DNA of 27,545 nucleotides from assembly GCA_003427395.1 (NCBI GenBank), contig BFEA01000548.1, positions 35,027 through 62,571 of the forward strand, written 5' to 3'. The notes under the pieces were generated by a model. It worked only from the letters and a program-made list of their open reading frames with translations, was not told the origin of the DNA and searched no databases. This DNA is from Chara braunii (lineage: Eukaryota > Streptophyta > Charophyceae > Charales > Characeae). Positions 9,571 through 18,697 of the stretch are shown one piece after another. Each line of letters begins with the position of its first letter. Position 1 is the first letter of the stretch. Position numbers and translations under genes: made by a program.

Positions 9571-9850
9571 GGAAGAGGAGGACGAGGAGGGTGGCGAGGT
9601 TGTAGAAGAGGGCGGCTGTCTGTTTTTCTTTCCAATTTTTTTTTATATATAAATTAATCAATCAACCGAACGATTGATTCATTGATTCAACCATGATTCG
9701 ATTCAATCAACGAATGAAATCGTTTCATTCATTGAATCGATCGATTGATTGGTTGATTAAAAAAAAAAAGACTGCAAAAAAAAAAAAGAACAGACAGCTG
9801 CCCTCTTCTACAACCTTGCCACCCTTCATGTCCTCCTCGTCCTCCTCTTC
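9571..9850. repeat. Large foldback: GGA arm, T-tract, AATC/GATT stem, A-tract, TCC arm
   Basis: The two halves are inverted copies around about 9721. On the left, GGAAGAGGAGGACGAGGAGG is followed by GGTTGTAGAAGAGGGCGGCT, GTCTGTT, a T-rich run and AATCAATCAACC. On the right, GGTTGATT is followed by an A-run, AACAGACAGCTGCCCTCTTC, TACAACCTTGCCACCC and TCCTCCTCGTCCTCCTC. The right half reverse-complemented aligns along about 130 bases. The inner tip is GAATGAAA (9712-9719), TCG, TTTCATTC (9723-9730). The element starts where the gag reading stops, so it probably inserted into the gag or formed at a break there. Confidence 0.82.
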
Positions 9851-10195
9851 CTCCTCCTTTTTCTCCAATGCTATCTTTGAGTCCTCCTCTCCACCCTCCT
9901 CCTCCTCCTCCTCCTCCGCCCTATTCTACTACTTTGTCATCGGTTTTTCGTCCTCGTCTCGTACAACTTTGCCACCCTCCGCCTCCTCGTCCTCGTCGTC
10001 GTCGTCCTCCTCCTCCTCTTCCTCCTCTGCCCTCTTCGACGACTTCGCCCTGACCCTTTTATCCTCGTCTTCTACGGCTTTACCACCGTCCTCCTCGTCT
10101 TCGTCGTCCTCCTCCATCTTCTCCTCCTCTTCCGGCATGGAGACGTCGTCTTCCTCCTCCTCTTCCTCCTCCTCTGTGTCCTCTTCGGTGTCCTG
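9825..10195. repeat. Pyrimidine tract, degenerate (TCC/TCG)n
   Basis: A continuation of the right arm of the foldback: 370 bases of CTCCTC, CTCGTC and CGTCGTC words. The minus strand reads as Glu/Asp-rich (part of an ORF over 9929-10456). The plus strand reads as Ser- or Pro-rich. All frames are open, as expected of a trinucleotide repeat, so no protein is called. Confidence 0.88.
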
Positions 10196-10261
10196 ACAAA
10201 ACGTATTATGGAAAAAAAAAAAAAGACTTCGCCTTTTCTTTTTTACTTTGCTATGAGGCGT

Positions 10262-10920
10262 GATGGCGAAGGAGTAGGCGAAGGAGGAGAATGATGATGA
10301 TAAGGAGGACGAGGATGATGATAAGGAGAAAAAGAAGAAGTGGAAGGAAAAATCGGAGGAGGAGGAGGTAAAGTTAGAAGGAGGAGGAAAAAAAAAGAAG
10401 AGGAAAAAGACAAAGAGGAGGACGATAAAAAAAAAACAAGAAGAGGAAAACCACAAAGAAGACGAGGAGGAGAAAAATAATAATAATAATAATAAGAAGA
10501 AGAAGAATAAGAAAATGAAGGAGAAGAAGACGAGAAAAATGAAAAGAAAAATGAAAAAGAAAAAAAATGAAATTCAATGAATTAAGAAAAGAAGAGGAAC
10601 ACAAAGGCGAAGAAGAGGAGGAGGAGAAGAGGAAAACGACATACATAAGGAGGAGGAAAAAAACGAAAAAGAGGAAATGACAAAGAGAAGAAGAAAAAAT
10701 AATAATAAAAAAAAAATGAAGAAAAAAAAGATGATGATGAAGAAGAAGAAAATGGAAAACAATAAATAGAGGATTAGATGAGAAGAGGAAAACAACGAAG
10801 ATGAGGAGGAGGAAAATAACATAGAAGAGGAGAACAATGAAGAGGAGGAGGAGAAGGAGGAGGGGGAGGAGGAGAAAAAGAAGACAAAGAAGAAGAAGAA
10901 AAAGAAAAAAAAAGAGGAAT
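10262..10920. repeat. Long purine tract (GGA/GAA/AAAAAG)
   Basis: About 660 bases of nearly pure A and G on the plus strand, opposite in polarity to the preceding pyrimidine tract. The composition drifts from GGA-rich to GAA- and A-rich and back to GGAGGA at 10850-10875. The intervening bases 10210-10262 carry CTTTGCTATGAGGCGTGATG, related to the module flank at 5103-5130. ORFs here are runs of Lys/Glu/Arg or, on the minus strand, Ser/Phe/Leu. Confidence 0.88.
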
Positions 10921-10934
10921 ATGATACAAGTGGT

Positions 10935-11116
10935 TAAAGACCTCCTGAAATTTTAGAATGAAAGATCTTGAAGTCTATTAGGAGAGGTCCGAAATCACTC
11001 GAATGATCTGAAGACATTTCATGCCATTTCAGGAGTTACAAGTGGTTTGGGGGTAAAATTTTATGTTTTTTTCCTTTTTTTTTTTGTTTGTTTTTGTTTT
11101 GATTCAATGTTGTTGC
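10935..11116. repeat. Diverged first copy of the hairpin repeat, plus T-rich spacer
   Basis: The words GACCTCCTGAAATTTTAGAA, TCTATTAGGAGAGGTC, GATCTGAAGACATTTCATGCC and ATTTCAGGAGTTACAAGTGG resemble parts of the tandem copies that follow. This copy is rearranged and is separated from them by a T-rich spacer at about 11060-11100. Confidence 0.5.
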
Positions 11117-11727
11117 GGGTCACTTCAAGTCATTTCAGGAGTTTCAGGTGGGAAGGCCTGAAACCTCTGAAAATACCTGAATTGGCTGAAGCTTCTGAAA
11201 ACGGTTTCAGATCCCCCCATCCAAATGGTTGGATTGATGCATCTCAAAACGCTTTTAAATTTTCAGCAACTTCATATTATTTCAGAACATTCAAATGGGG
11301 AGACCTGAAACCTTTGACATGATATGAAGTGGCTAAAACTTCTGAAAGTGGTTTCATGTCCCCCCATCTAAATGGTTGGATTGGGGTATCTGGAACCATT
11401 TCAGATTTTCAGCCACTTCATATTATTTTAGAAGTTTCAGATGGAGAGACTTGAACACTCTGAAATGATCTGAAGTGGCTGAAATTTCTGAAAGAGGTTT
11501 TAGGTCCCCGACATCTAAGGCCATTTTCAGATTTTCAGCCACTTCATATCATTTCATGACTTTCAGGTGGGAAGACCTGAAACCTTTGAAATGATATGAA
11601 GTGGCTAAAACCGCTTTCAAAATCCTCGGCCACTTCAAGTCATTACAGGAGTTTCATGTGAGAATCTGAAACTTTTGAAATGACCTGAAGTGGCCGAAAC
11701 TTTTAAACGTAGTTTCAGGTTTTACCA
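11117..11727. repeat. Tandem array of five stem-loop repeats (91-148 bp units)
   Basis: Copies start at about 11117, 11265, 11411, 11537 and 11628. Each opens with GCCACTTCATATCATTTCA or a variant, has an inner TTTCAGGT...ACCTGAAA hairpin, closes with the reverse complement TGAAATGATATGAAGTGGC, and continues with a variable tail (GGTTTCAG, CCCCCCATC, AAATGGTTGGATT) that shortens along the array. In the fourth copy the outer arms (11538-11556 and 11587-11605) are perfect over 19 bases. The 91-codon ORF at 11047-11322 runs through the repeats and is not called. Confidence 0.9.
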
Positions 11728-11798
11728 TCCTCACATCTGTCTGAAGCACCTGAAAATAACCTGAAAATAGAAACATTTGTTAACCTTTTCTCGAATAG

Positions 11799-11939
11799 GA
11801 GGACGAAGACGAAAATGTGGAGGAGGAGAATGCGGAGAACGATGTTGAGGAGGAGGAGGAGGAGGAGGACGACGACGACAAAACGTACCTCGGGAACGTC
11901 TCGAACGGGGCGATGATGACGGTCACGGGGGTCGACTAG
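11799..11939 (+). CDS. Possible 3'-terminal exon encoding an acidic C-terminus (unrecognised)
   Basis: A 46-codon open frame ends at TAG (11937-11939). It begins directly after an AG (11797-11798) that is preceded by a pyrimidine-rich stretch, CCTTTTCTCGAATAG, which resembles a 3' splice site. The codon just before the AG junction reads as a stop in this frame, so an exon would have to start at the AG. The translation starts EDEDENVEEENAEND, continues with seven Glu and four Asp, then KTYLGNVSNGAMMTVTGVD. The last 19 residues are not simple repeat, which is what sets this apart from the GGA tracts. No upstream exon could be identified and I do not recognise the protein. A decayed GGA repeat read in a lucky frame is the alternative. 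Confidence 0.2.
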   Translation, partial: EDEDENVEEENAENDVEEEEEEEDDDDKTYLGNVSNGAMMTVTGVD

Positions 11940-12459
11940 CGAGGCTCGACACAGGGTAATGCTCGTTGAGAACCGCCCACTTCTGGCGTGAGGTGCCTCG
12001 AGATGACTCCCTTTTTGAAATTGAAATACCGCCTAATCTAGTTCGTCGATCTTCGTGATCTGACGGTCGAGATCGGACTGATTTATTTTTCAGGTTTTCG
12101 GGGCCCTGGTGGCCTCGAACAAAATGTTACGCCGGACGGTCTGCGTCCCCCCCAGGCACACTACCCCCTGACCGTCGCATTGCCTCGTACCCCCCCCCAA
12201 AAAAAATGTTTTTAGGGGGTTGGATGAGTTGTTCTGGGTCAACCGCCCGGTAGTTGTCCGACAGGACAACTTGAACATCCAAGGGGGTCCTTGACGTCCA
12301 CCCTGGTAACATAGCTTTTAAATTAGTAATCAGAAAAAAAAACTTTTAATTTTTTTTTTTTTTTTTTTGACTTCTTTTTAAATTTCTGATCTGTGAGGAG
12401 CTCATGTTTTTTTAAAACTCGTCGATTTGGCACGTTATGTAATTTCTGTCACATATAAT
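11940..12459. other. Non-genic stretch with T and C homopolymers
   Basis: It contains a TTATTTTTCAG acceptor-like string ending at about 12093, followed by a short open stretch. It also has C-runs at about 12148-12154 and 12190-12199 and a long T-run at about 12350-12368. Two overlapping minus-strand ORFs at 12090-12312 cross the C-run and have no recognisable domain. I see no supported gene. Confidence 0.5.
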
Positions 12460-12720
12460 ACATGTTTTGTATTCAAATATAAAACACTTGTTGTATTCAG
12501 ATATAACATGTACCTTGTATTCGAATAAGATGTGGTGTTGAATTTAAGGTAGGCGTTCAATTACAAGACAGGCTTGGGTGCTCGAATTGAACACTGGGTC
12601 GGTGTTCGAGTACAACATTGGGTGTATTGTTCGAATGTAACACAATGTTGTATTCGAATAGAACACAGAGCTCAGTTTCCGAATGTAACATAAAGTGTTA
12701 TACTCGAATAAAACATAGGG
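12460..12720. repeat. Minisatellite, ~24-25 bp period, with TTCGAA core
   Basis: About ten to eleven degenerate copies of a unit like TTGTATTCGAATATAACACA. The TTCGAA or related core falls near 12472, 12496, 12520, 12555, 12581, 12605, 12630, 12653, 12678 and 12703, mostly 23-26 apart. Copies are diverged, so the array is old. The minus-strand ORF at 12544-12852 shows the same repetition as YNTLCYIR-like words and is an artefact. Confidence 0.85.
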
Positions 12721-13880
12721 TGAAAATGATGCTAGGAAGACAACAATTTGACATGAGACAGAGAATGAACATTTAGTTAGACTTGAATCTACTACGACCC
12801 TAACGGACCGTGAACTTTTAACTCGCTCGTGGCAAAAAACTGAGTGAAACAAAAACTTTATTGGAAGACCAAACCAAAAAATCTGGAAAACTGTCTAAAG
12901 TTATAGTAGACGAAGCTACACTTAGAACTTCAAAACCTCACACGAGGTAGAAACTTTAAAAGTTATGGATGAGACAAATGATGACGCTGAATTTGAAGTT
13001 CTTTTCGGTGTCTTCAAGGCGTCCACCGAAAGATTGCTAGCCACTCTAGAATTGCCATCGAATGAGTGTTGAGAAACCTAGTACAGCGTGAGAAGAGGGT
13101 AAAAGAAATTTAACAAAGATCGGGAAAAATGAGTTCACATAGGAAGATATATAAGAAAGAACTAGCAAGAAGAAGTTTGAAATTGACGAAAGGAAGAGTG
13201 TCGTGCAAGCAGGATGTCGAGAAAGCCACGTGATGTCTGAACGATATTTGTAGAAGGGAGGTTTTCCCATATGAGGTTGTGAGATATCATATAGCGAAAA
13301 GTGGTTGGGAAATAAATCGATTCTATGTAATGATAATATATTTTCTTGATTTAGAAGGTATATCATGTTGGAATTTATCTATCGAAAGAGAGGGAAGAAT
13401 TCTTAAAGTATTCAAGGTGTTGAGGAATAGCCGTATTGAAACTTAGAGAAGAAAAAAAATCTGAGAAGTTTCAAGAGCACGCTGCCTGGTGTGACGAGAT
13501 TGTTATATTTAAAGGGTTACCCAGACCCCCAACTCCTGAAGAAGGAATGAAACATAACGGATGAGACATGATTAAAAACTTCGCTAGATCGGTTAGAGCA
13601 TGAACTCACCTTAAGAAAGTCATCTAGTGAGCACGAAGTCGAGAAGGGGAAAATGCCCATAGCGGATTTGTCTTCCAGAGTCATCCGCTAGACTTGATTA
13701 GAGTTTTAGGTCCAGCGTGCTCGACATTGACTTCAGTTTCAGGCTGCCATCTTTTTTATTTTTTAAAATGAGGACTTATCTATTGAGATACTTTTGTTTA
13801 CGGAGTCGGATACGATGGATCCCCATCCAGCTGTGGATTATTAGCCTAGTCTCTATCGTGCTTCATCGGACCGAGTTGTA
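12721..13880 (+). other. Degenerate stretch 5' of the retroelement, possibly its leader or 5' coding part
   Basis: No clear gene. Short open runs on the plus strand look like helical, charged peptide, for example LKTSLDRLEHELTLRKSS in the frame starting near 13576. They are broken by stops every 15-60 codons, the same decay pattern as the element downstream. The 106-codon minus-strand ORF at 13046-13366 is hydrophobic but lies opposite these runs and matches nothing I know. I could not find an LTR boundary or a primer-binding site here. Confidence 0.35.
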
Positions 13881-13899
13881 TAGGATCTGAAGATGGTGA

Positions 13900-15660
13900 A
13901 TCTGAAATACTTGGTGTGAACATTACAACGAATCACAATCGTATTGCTCCAGTGATACGTATAGAGAGTAAGACTGAACCTTCGAGCTTCAGACGAGAGA
14001 TGGGTTGTCGACTCTCACCAGTGTACGAGCGTAGGGAGGTGAGAGGAGATAGACGAATGGATGTTTGGAGAGACCAGTACGTCAATGGACAAGTTTGGCA
14101 GAATCGAGATAGAGTAATATAGCGGACTCCTTCTCGATGAATCTAAAATCCTCAAACCAGGGAATCGTATGCTCTCCCTTACAAGAGACGGGACAAATAT
14201 GTTATCTCTCATTAATCCTCAGAGTTTGATACCACGCACCCTCTTTTCAAAGGATATGGTATCACTGAGTGACACTGACTATCTGAAAAAGTGAAAGCTT
14301 TAAACCTCTGAGAGTTAGTGCTGGGAAGATAATATTATAAATATTATTTTATTCAATTATGATTTCAAGTATGAGTAAAAAAATAAAAAACGCGACACCA
14401 GAAGATAAACGATGAGCTACATGTAAGGACAGCCGGTATCATCTTTTTTCAAGCTCGAAGATATAAAATACTCCATAAGAGTTTTGCAGTCGATGACCTA
14501 GAGAAAAGATGAGATTGTTCAAACCTTTGGTAAGAGATTTCAAAAGATATAAGACGTCTTGATAGTGAAAGGGAAGTCGTCGGAAGTCGACCAATGTACG
14601 ATCTTTATCAGATGACTACCAGAGGAAAACAAAAGAGGATAGTAAGAGATCTCCCACATAAGCGCTTAGACTTTGAAGTTGTTCTCAAGTTGGTTTTGAA
14701 AGCGGACATAAACGACTATAAAAAAATAATTAAGAAGCGAATACATCAGAGAGAGGTTTCTTTCTACCGTGACTTTGACAAGTAGCGGTGTCCAAACTTT
14801 AATGACCAACCCTGGGTACATCGTCATTATACACTCGTTGATGTTCGATCATGACGATCGAGAGACCAAGACGGTATGATGGAGGAAGTGAGAGAGATAA
14901 GGGAGATGATGAAAGACCTCGCCAAACAAGTCACCAACATGGAGACCAAGACAGGAGTTTCTACGTACCGAGACATGTCTAGATCTTCATACTCCTTGTG
15001 ATGGGATTGTAGGAATTATGATCCATAAAGGAATGTCGAGGATATTAACCTTCGAACCCTAGCGGATTATCGAACTGAAGAGAGAGAGGAAGATAATATC
15101 TAGAGGCATTGGGACGATGACATCGACTGAGACCGTCGTGATGATTGTTTCAGAGACTGGAGCGATCGTATGAGGGCTGAAAATGATACCTATCAGAGGG
15201 GAGACCGGATGGAGACATATCATGATAGTCCTCGGTACGATCATAACCTAGATGTATACAGGAGTCCCAGGGGTTTTAGTCGTGAAGATCGAAAGGATTT
15301 CGAGAACGTCGCGATATGGATGGAAACCGTCGAGATGGGTCCCATACCAAATTCGAGAAGGGAGGTCAAGATGGAGATCGATGTGATGATTTACATGGTC
15401 GGCATCAGATGTTGGATCGTGATAAGGGACGGTTAGACGATTGTAAGGGAAGGACAAACCTAGGCAACGACCGTCCCAATGATACTAGGGTTCAACGTGA
15501 CGTTAACCATGGATCGCCCTGTCCTTATAGTCAAGATGTACGAGTTGCTGGGGGATAGGGTAATAGGAGTTTAGAAGATAAACCTTTTACTCCTCGGAAT
15601 TTTTGTATCTTCTACAGATCAGATGGTCATTTGAAGATGGATTGTTTTGAGCTCTGTTGA
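13900..15660 (+). pseudogene. Degenerate Ty3/gypsy-like gag region with a mutated zinc knuckle
   Basis: Charged, Arg/Asp/Tyr-rich coding remnants run through 13916-14122, 14594-14785 and 15170-15558, each ended by a stop or frameshift. At 15604-15645 the translation is CIFYRSDGHLKMDC, which fits a CCHC zinc knuckle (C-x2-C-x4-H-x4-C) except that the second cysteine is Tyr (TAC; one G-to-A change from TGC). Nucleocapsid knuckles of this kind bind element RNA. The position, just upstream of protease, RT and integrase remnants on the same strand, supports gag. I cannot identify the capsid domain with confidence, and the N-terminal boundary is uncertain. Confidence 0.55.
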
Positions 15661-16091
15661 ACTATAGACGACGAGATAGTGATACTTTACGAACGAAAGT
15701 ACGTCAAGTGGGCGGATGACCTTGCAGATGTATTCATGTTTCCTTTAATGAAGGAAAACGTGAACGCCAAGCGTGTGAGATAGAGCGAGGAAACGATGTT
15801 GCTAAGAGTCAGCATGTGAGGATGATGTTATCATCGGATGAAGAGAGCCCTAGTACACCTATTCGCGTGGCGGTGACGATGTAAACATGAGCTTCTTCAT
15901 CAAAGAAGACTCACACGGACCACGTGACAAGTGACAAGGAAGGGCAAAAAATTGCGAGGGAAGAAGTGGTGTTCCGCCACGGACGCGGAACAAAGATATT
16001 TATGATGAGGAGTTCCTTGGACGATATTCATATGGTCGAGCCTCTTAGGCATGCGCTCAGATAACCCATGCAGTGTTCTATACTATAATAC

Positions 16092-16652
16092 TTGGTTGCG
16101 TCTAGGGCAACTAGAGATGGACTTCTAATCATTACTCGAAAGACTTGTGTTCGTTTAGAAGACGAAGTCCTTATAAAACAGAAGTCGGAATCCACACTTG
16201 TTGGGGTGTCGAGTGCTAAGGCGGATCCCGCAACGACGCTATATCAGGATGAGAGGGAAGGGATATCTCCAGACAAGTTTTATGTTTTAGGAAGCGAAAA
16301 TGTGGAGACTATTGTGAATAATGAGATTGTGTTTCAGACAATCATTGATATCGTATACGACGTCATCTTCATTGACGAGAAGATCGTGAAAGAACTAAGA
16401 TTGGACGTGGATATGTCTTTTCGATTTAAGACTGAGACAATAGATGGGAGGAAGTAAGAGGTTTTGAGCGTCTGTCATAAGGCCACAATCAAAATCGAGG
16501 GAGTTAGGATCACTATGTCCGTGTTTGCAATCAAGGACTGCATTTCAGACTTACTATTGGAGCGCACATGGCTCAGTCATATACATGTCACTGTAGAACA
16601 TCCGGATGAGAGTCAATGTTTTATATTAAGCGTTTTGGTGGTACTCGAGTGA
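16092..16652 (+). pseudogene. Degenerate retropepsin-like protease region
   Basis: Two open segments in the same frame (16092-16457 and 16464-16652) are separated by one stop codon. The first holds ETIVNNEIVFQTIID followed by IVYDVIFIDEKIVKELRLD. This follows the retropepsin pattern (a beta strand, then D-[ST]-G-A, then an Ile/Ser segment and a helix). The active-site triplet reads D-I-V, so the catalytic motif is lost apart from the Asp. The second holds FAIKDCISDLLLERTWLSHI, equivalent to the closing hydrophobic-hydrophobic-G-R-x-W-L motif of retroviral-type proteases, with Gly changed to Glu. The enzyme would release gag and pol proteins. Placement between gag and RT agrees with Ty3/gypsy order. 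Confidence 0.6.
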
Positions 16653-17300
16653 TGCAATATATGGTAGAGCCGCGTGACCCAAGATGTAGGGCCTGCTTTA
16701 GCAAACGCAGCTGTATATGTTTCGTATAAGTCGACTTCCTTCTTCGGTCGTGCTTTACAATTTTGCGAAAATGAATGTGACACTTAACTTGCGAAAGAAG
16801 AAGGTCAAATAGTATAGGTGGAGGATTTTCGAAATCGAGTGGTGGTTGATAAAATCTCACACTCGAAGGATAATGATGATGAGTTCAGTGAAATCATACC
16901 CGTGTTTTTCTTAAGGGCATTACCTCCTGCAGGGGGCGTCGAACGAAGCACAAAAGAATCGCTCAAAAGGTTAAATCAGCTGTTGTCGGTTGTGAGCGGT
17001 CTCTACTTGAAGTGATATCGAAAAAATAAATCGACATAAAATATAAGAGAAAAAAAAAAAACGGAGCCACAACGGCTTATTTATGAAATAATAAGTTGGG
17101 ATTAATACCAGAGAGAAAAATTAACAAAAGTAAGAGAACATGAGCTACAAATTTTTAAATCCTGTGATAATCTATAGCGTTCGGAGATGCTGAGAGATGA
17201 AGAATCAATCCAAGATATGTTAAACAACCGAGGACTTACAAAATTCCTCATACGCCTTGGAATGATGTGGGATGAAAGTATGCTTATAAAGCAAAAAAAA
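16653..17300 (+). pseudogene. Linker between protease and RT, heavily mutated
   Basis: About 650 bases with short open runs only (for example 16818-17015). At about 17200-17300 the sequence has CTCATACGCCTTGGAATG and a following AAGCAAAAAAAAAATG, which sits where RT palm strands begin, but frames are broken and I do not assign motifs. The A-run at about 17051-17062 may be an expansion. Confidence 0.4.
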
Positions 17301-17301
17301 A

Positions 17302-18047
17302 ATGTTAGATCAGGTGGATTCAATATTTACGAAAGGTAAACGCAGTCATGTCCGCCATATTGGATTAATCCCTCGTGCTGATCTATTAGTGGATGGCGTG
17401 ACCGTTAGATCGATCGTTTCGGTCTGCGATTTATTCTCGGGCTATGACAAAATCGCACTAGATGCGAAGGATAGACACCTAACTACGATGCATCTGCCCC
17501 AGGAGTAGTTCAGATGATAGTGGTTCCAATGGGATGGACCAATGAAGTCGCTGTATTCTAAGGAACAATGGTGGCAGTCCTGAAAAATTTCATTCCTTAC
17601 AAGGCGGACGTCTTTCTTTATGACTTCCAGATCAATGTTCCAGTGGAGAAGAATGCAACAGAAGTAACGCTTGTTGTTAGACGATTCGTAGAACAACATT
17701 TGGCAGATATATATACAATCCTCGAGTAACTGGACAAAACCAACCTCGTGGTCAGTGAAACAGAAAGCCGATGAGCAATTTCATCGATAAACATTCTTTG
17801 ATGTAACTGTGATGAAAATGGTTTGTGTGCGTACCCAACGAAACTGATTTTTTTAAAAAATTGGTCGGCACCCCAACATAGCTCCATCGAGGTTCGTCAG
17901 CTCGTAGGCGTTGTAAGATATTGGCAAATTTTTACCTGCTGCTTCGTTGAAAAAACGGAGCTGCTAAGATTAATCTTTGAAAGAACGCGCAGTTTGATTG
18001 GGGACCTATGTAAGAGTCTACCATGCTTGCCCTTAAGGAGGAGTTAA
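17302..18047 (+). pseudogene. Degenerate Ty3/gypsy-like reverse transcriptase
   Basis: RT copies the element RNA into DNA in cytoplasmic particles. Segment 17302-17505 contains VCDLFSGYDKIALDAKDRHL, which matches the conserved RT block D-L-x-S-G-Y-x-Q-I with the catalytic Asp of motif A present. After a frameshift near 17505, the frame from 17508 continues to 18047 with only four internal stops. It holds IVVPMGWTNEVAVF (the P-x-G-x-x-N-A block), then ADVFLYDFQINVPVEKN, where Y-x-D-D is expected. The first Asp of that pair reads Tyr (17611-17627). Then come WSAPQHSSIEVRQLVGVVRY and WQIF, the thumb/connection region (W-x-x-P...V-R-x-F-x-G). The stops and frameshift rule out function; domain identity is secure. 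Confidence 0.8.
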
Positions 18048-18430
18048 AAAAGGGAGGTCATGTGTTGGTTATACCCTGTTTCGATGATGAGGAAAATAAA
18101 CCATAGTATGTACGGATCTTGGACCGTGTTTGGTTGAAAGACTTTTTTTATAAAAAAATATTGATGTAAAGGAGAGGTCCCTATGATTCGAAAGTTAGCC
18201 CTTTAATCCCGTTCAAGAAAAAAATGTTGGGCGTCCTACGATGCTTAGAGACTTTTAGGTAGATGGTTTATTCTTCGCATAGATCCTATTGCATTCGCTT
18301 TTGTTCTGTAGAAGGATTCAGTTTGACTGATCCCACCTTATCACGCTCGGTAATTAGGATTCGATTATACCGTTTAGAGGATCTCAGGGATCATGAATGC
18401 AGTCGTTGATGGACTCTCAAGTATTTCACT
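18020..18430 (+). pseudogene. Degenerate RNase H region of the retroelement
   Basis: RNase H removes RNA from the RNA-DNA hybrid. LALKEELKKGGHVLVIPCFD (from 18023, frame 2) fits the start of the domain after the RT connection. FKKKMLGVLRCLETFR and FSLTDPTLSR follow. At 18393-18421, in another frame, MNAVVDGLSS matches the N-x-x-A-D-x-L-S-R motif that closes RNase H in Ty3/gypsy elements. Frames 2 and 3 alternate and stops are frequent. I cannot place every catalytic Asp/Glu residue. The order after RT and before integrase is as expected. Confidence 0.6.
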
Positions 18431-18697
18431 GAACAAGAAGTGCTCAATATCCGCAGTTGCCCTAGCCGTGACTTAGTCGAGGCGACCTAAACAATTCTTG
18501 GTTAACCCATATGAGAGAAAGTATCGAGTTATTAGCTTATACCTAGCAGGAGACGAGAGTCTGGATCCGGTGACCAAGAAAGTGGAAGCCGAATTTTGTC
18601 TTAGATCTGGTCACCTATTTCGTAAGCCTACTGGATCGGGGAGACTTCTACGTGTCGTCAATTATCCGAAGAGAGGCAATCAATACTGGCAGAGTTT

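Noticed and set aside
9929-10456. Minus-strand 175-codon acidic ORF
   Set aside because: Half is Glu/Asp from the TCC tract and half is Phe/Ser/Leu from the purine tract. The frame crosses a module junction, so one protein is unlikely, although the acidic part does mix Asp and Glu.
12090-12312. Two overlapping minus-strand ORFs of 61-62 codons
   Set aside because: They overlap in different frames across a C9-10 run and have no domain or start context.
13046-13366. Hydrophobic 106-codon minus-strand ORF
   Set aside because: Opposite a decayed plus-strand region; the hydrophobic composition comes from the complement of A/G-rich coding remnants.
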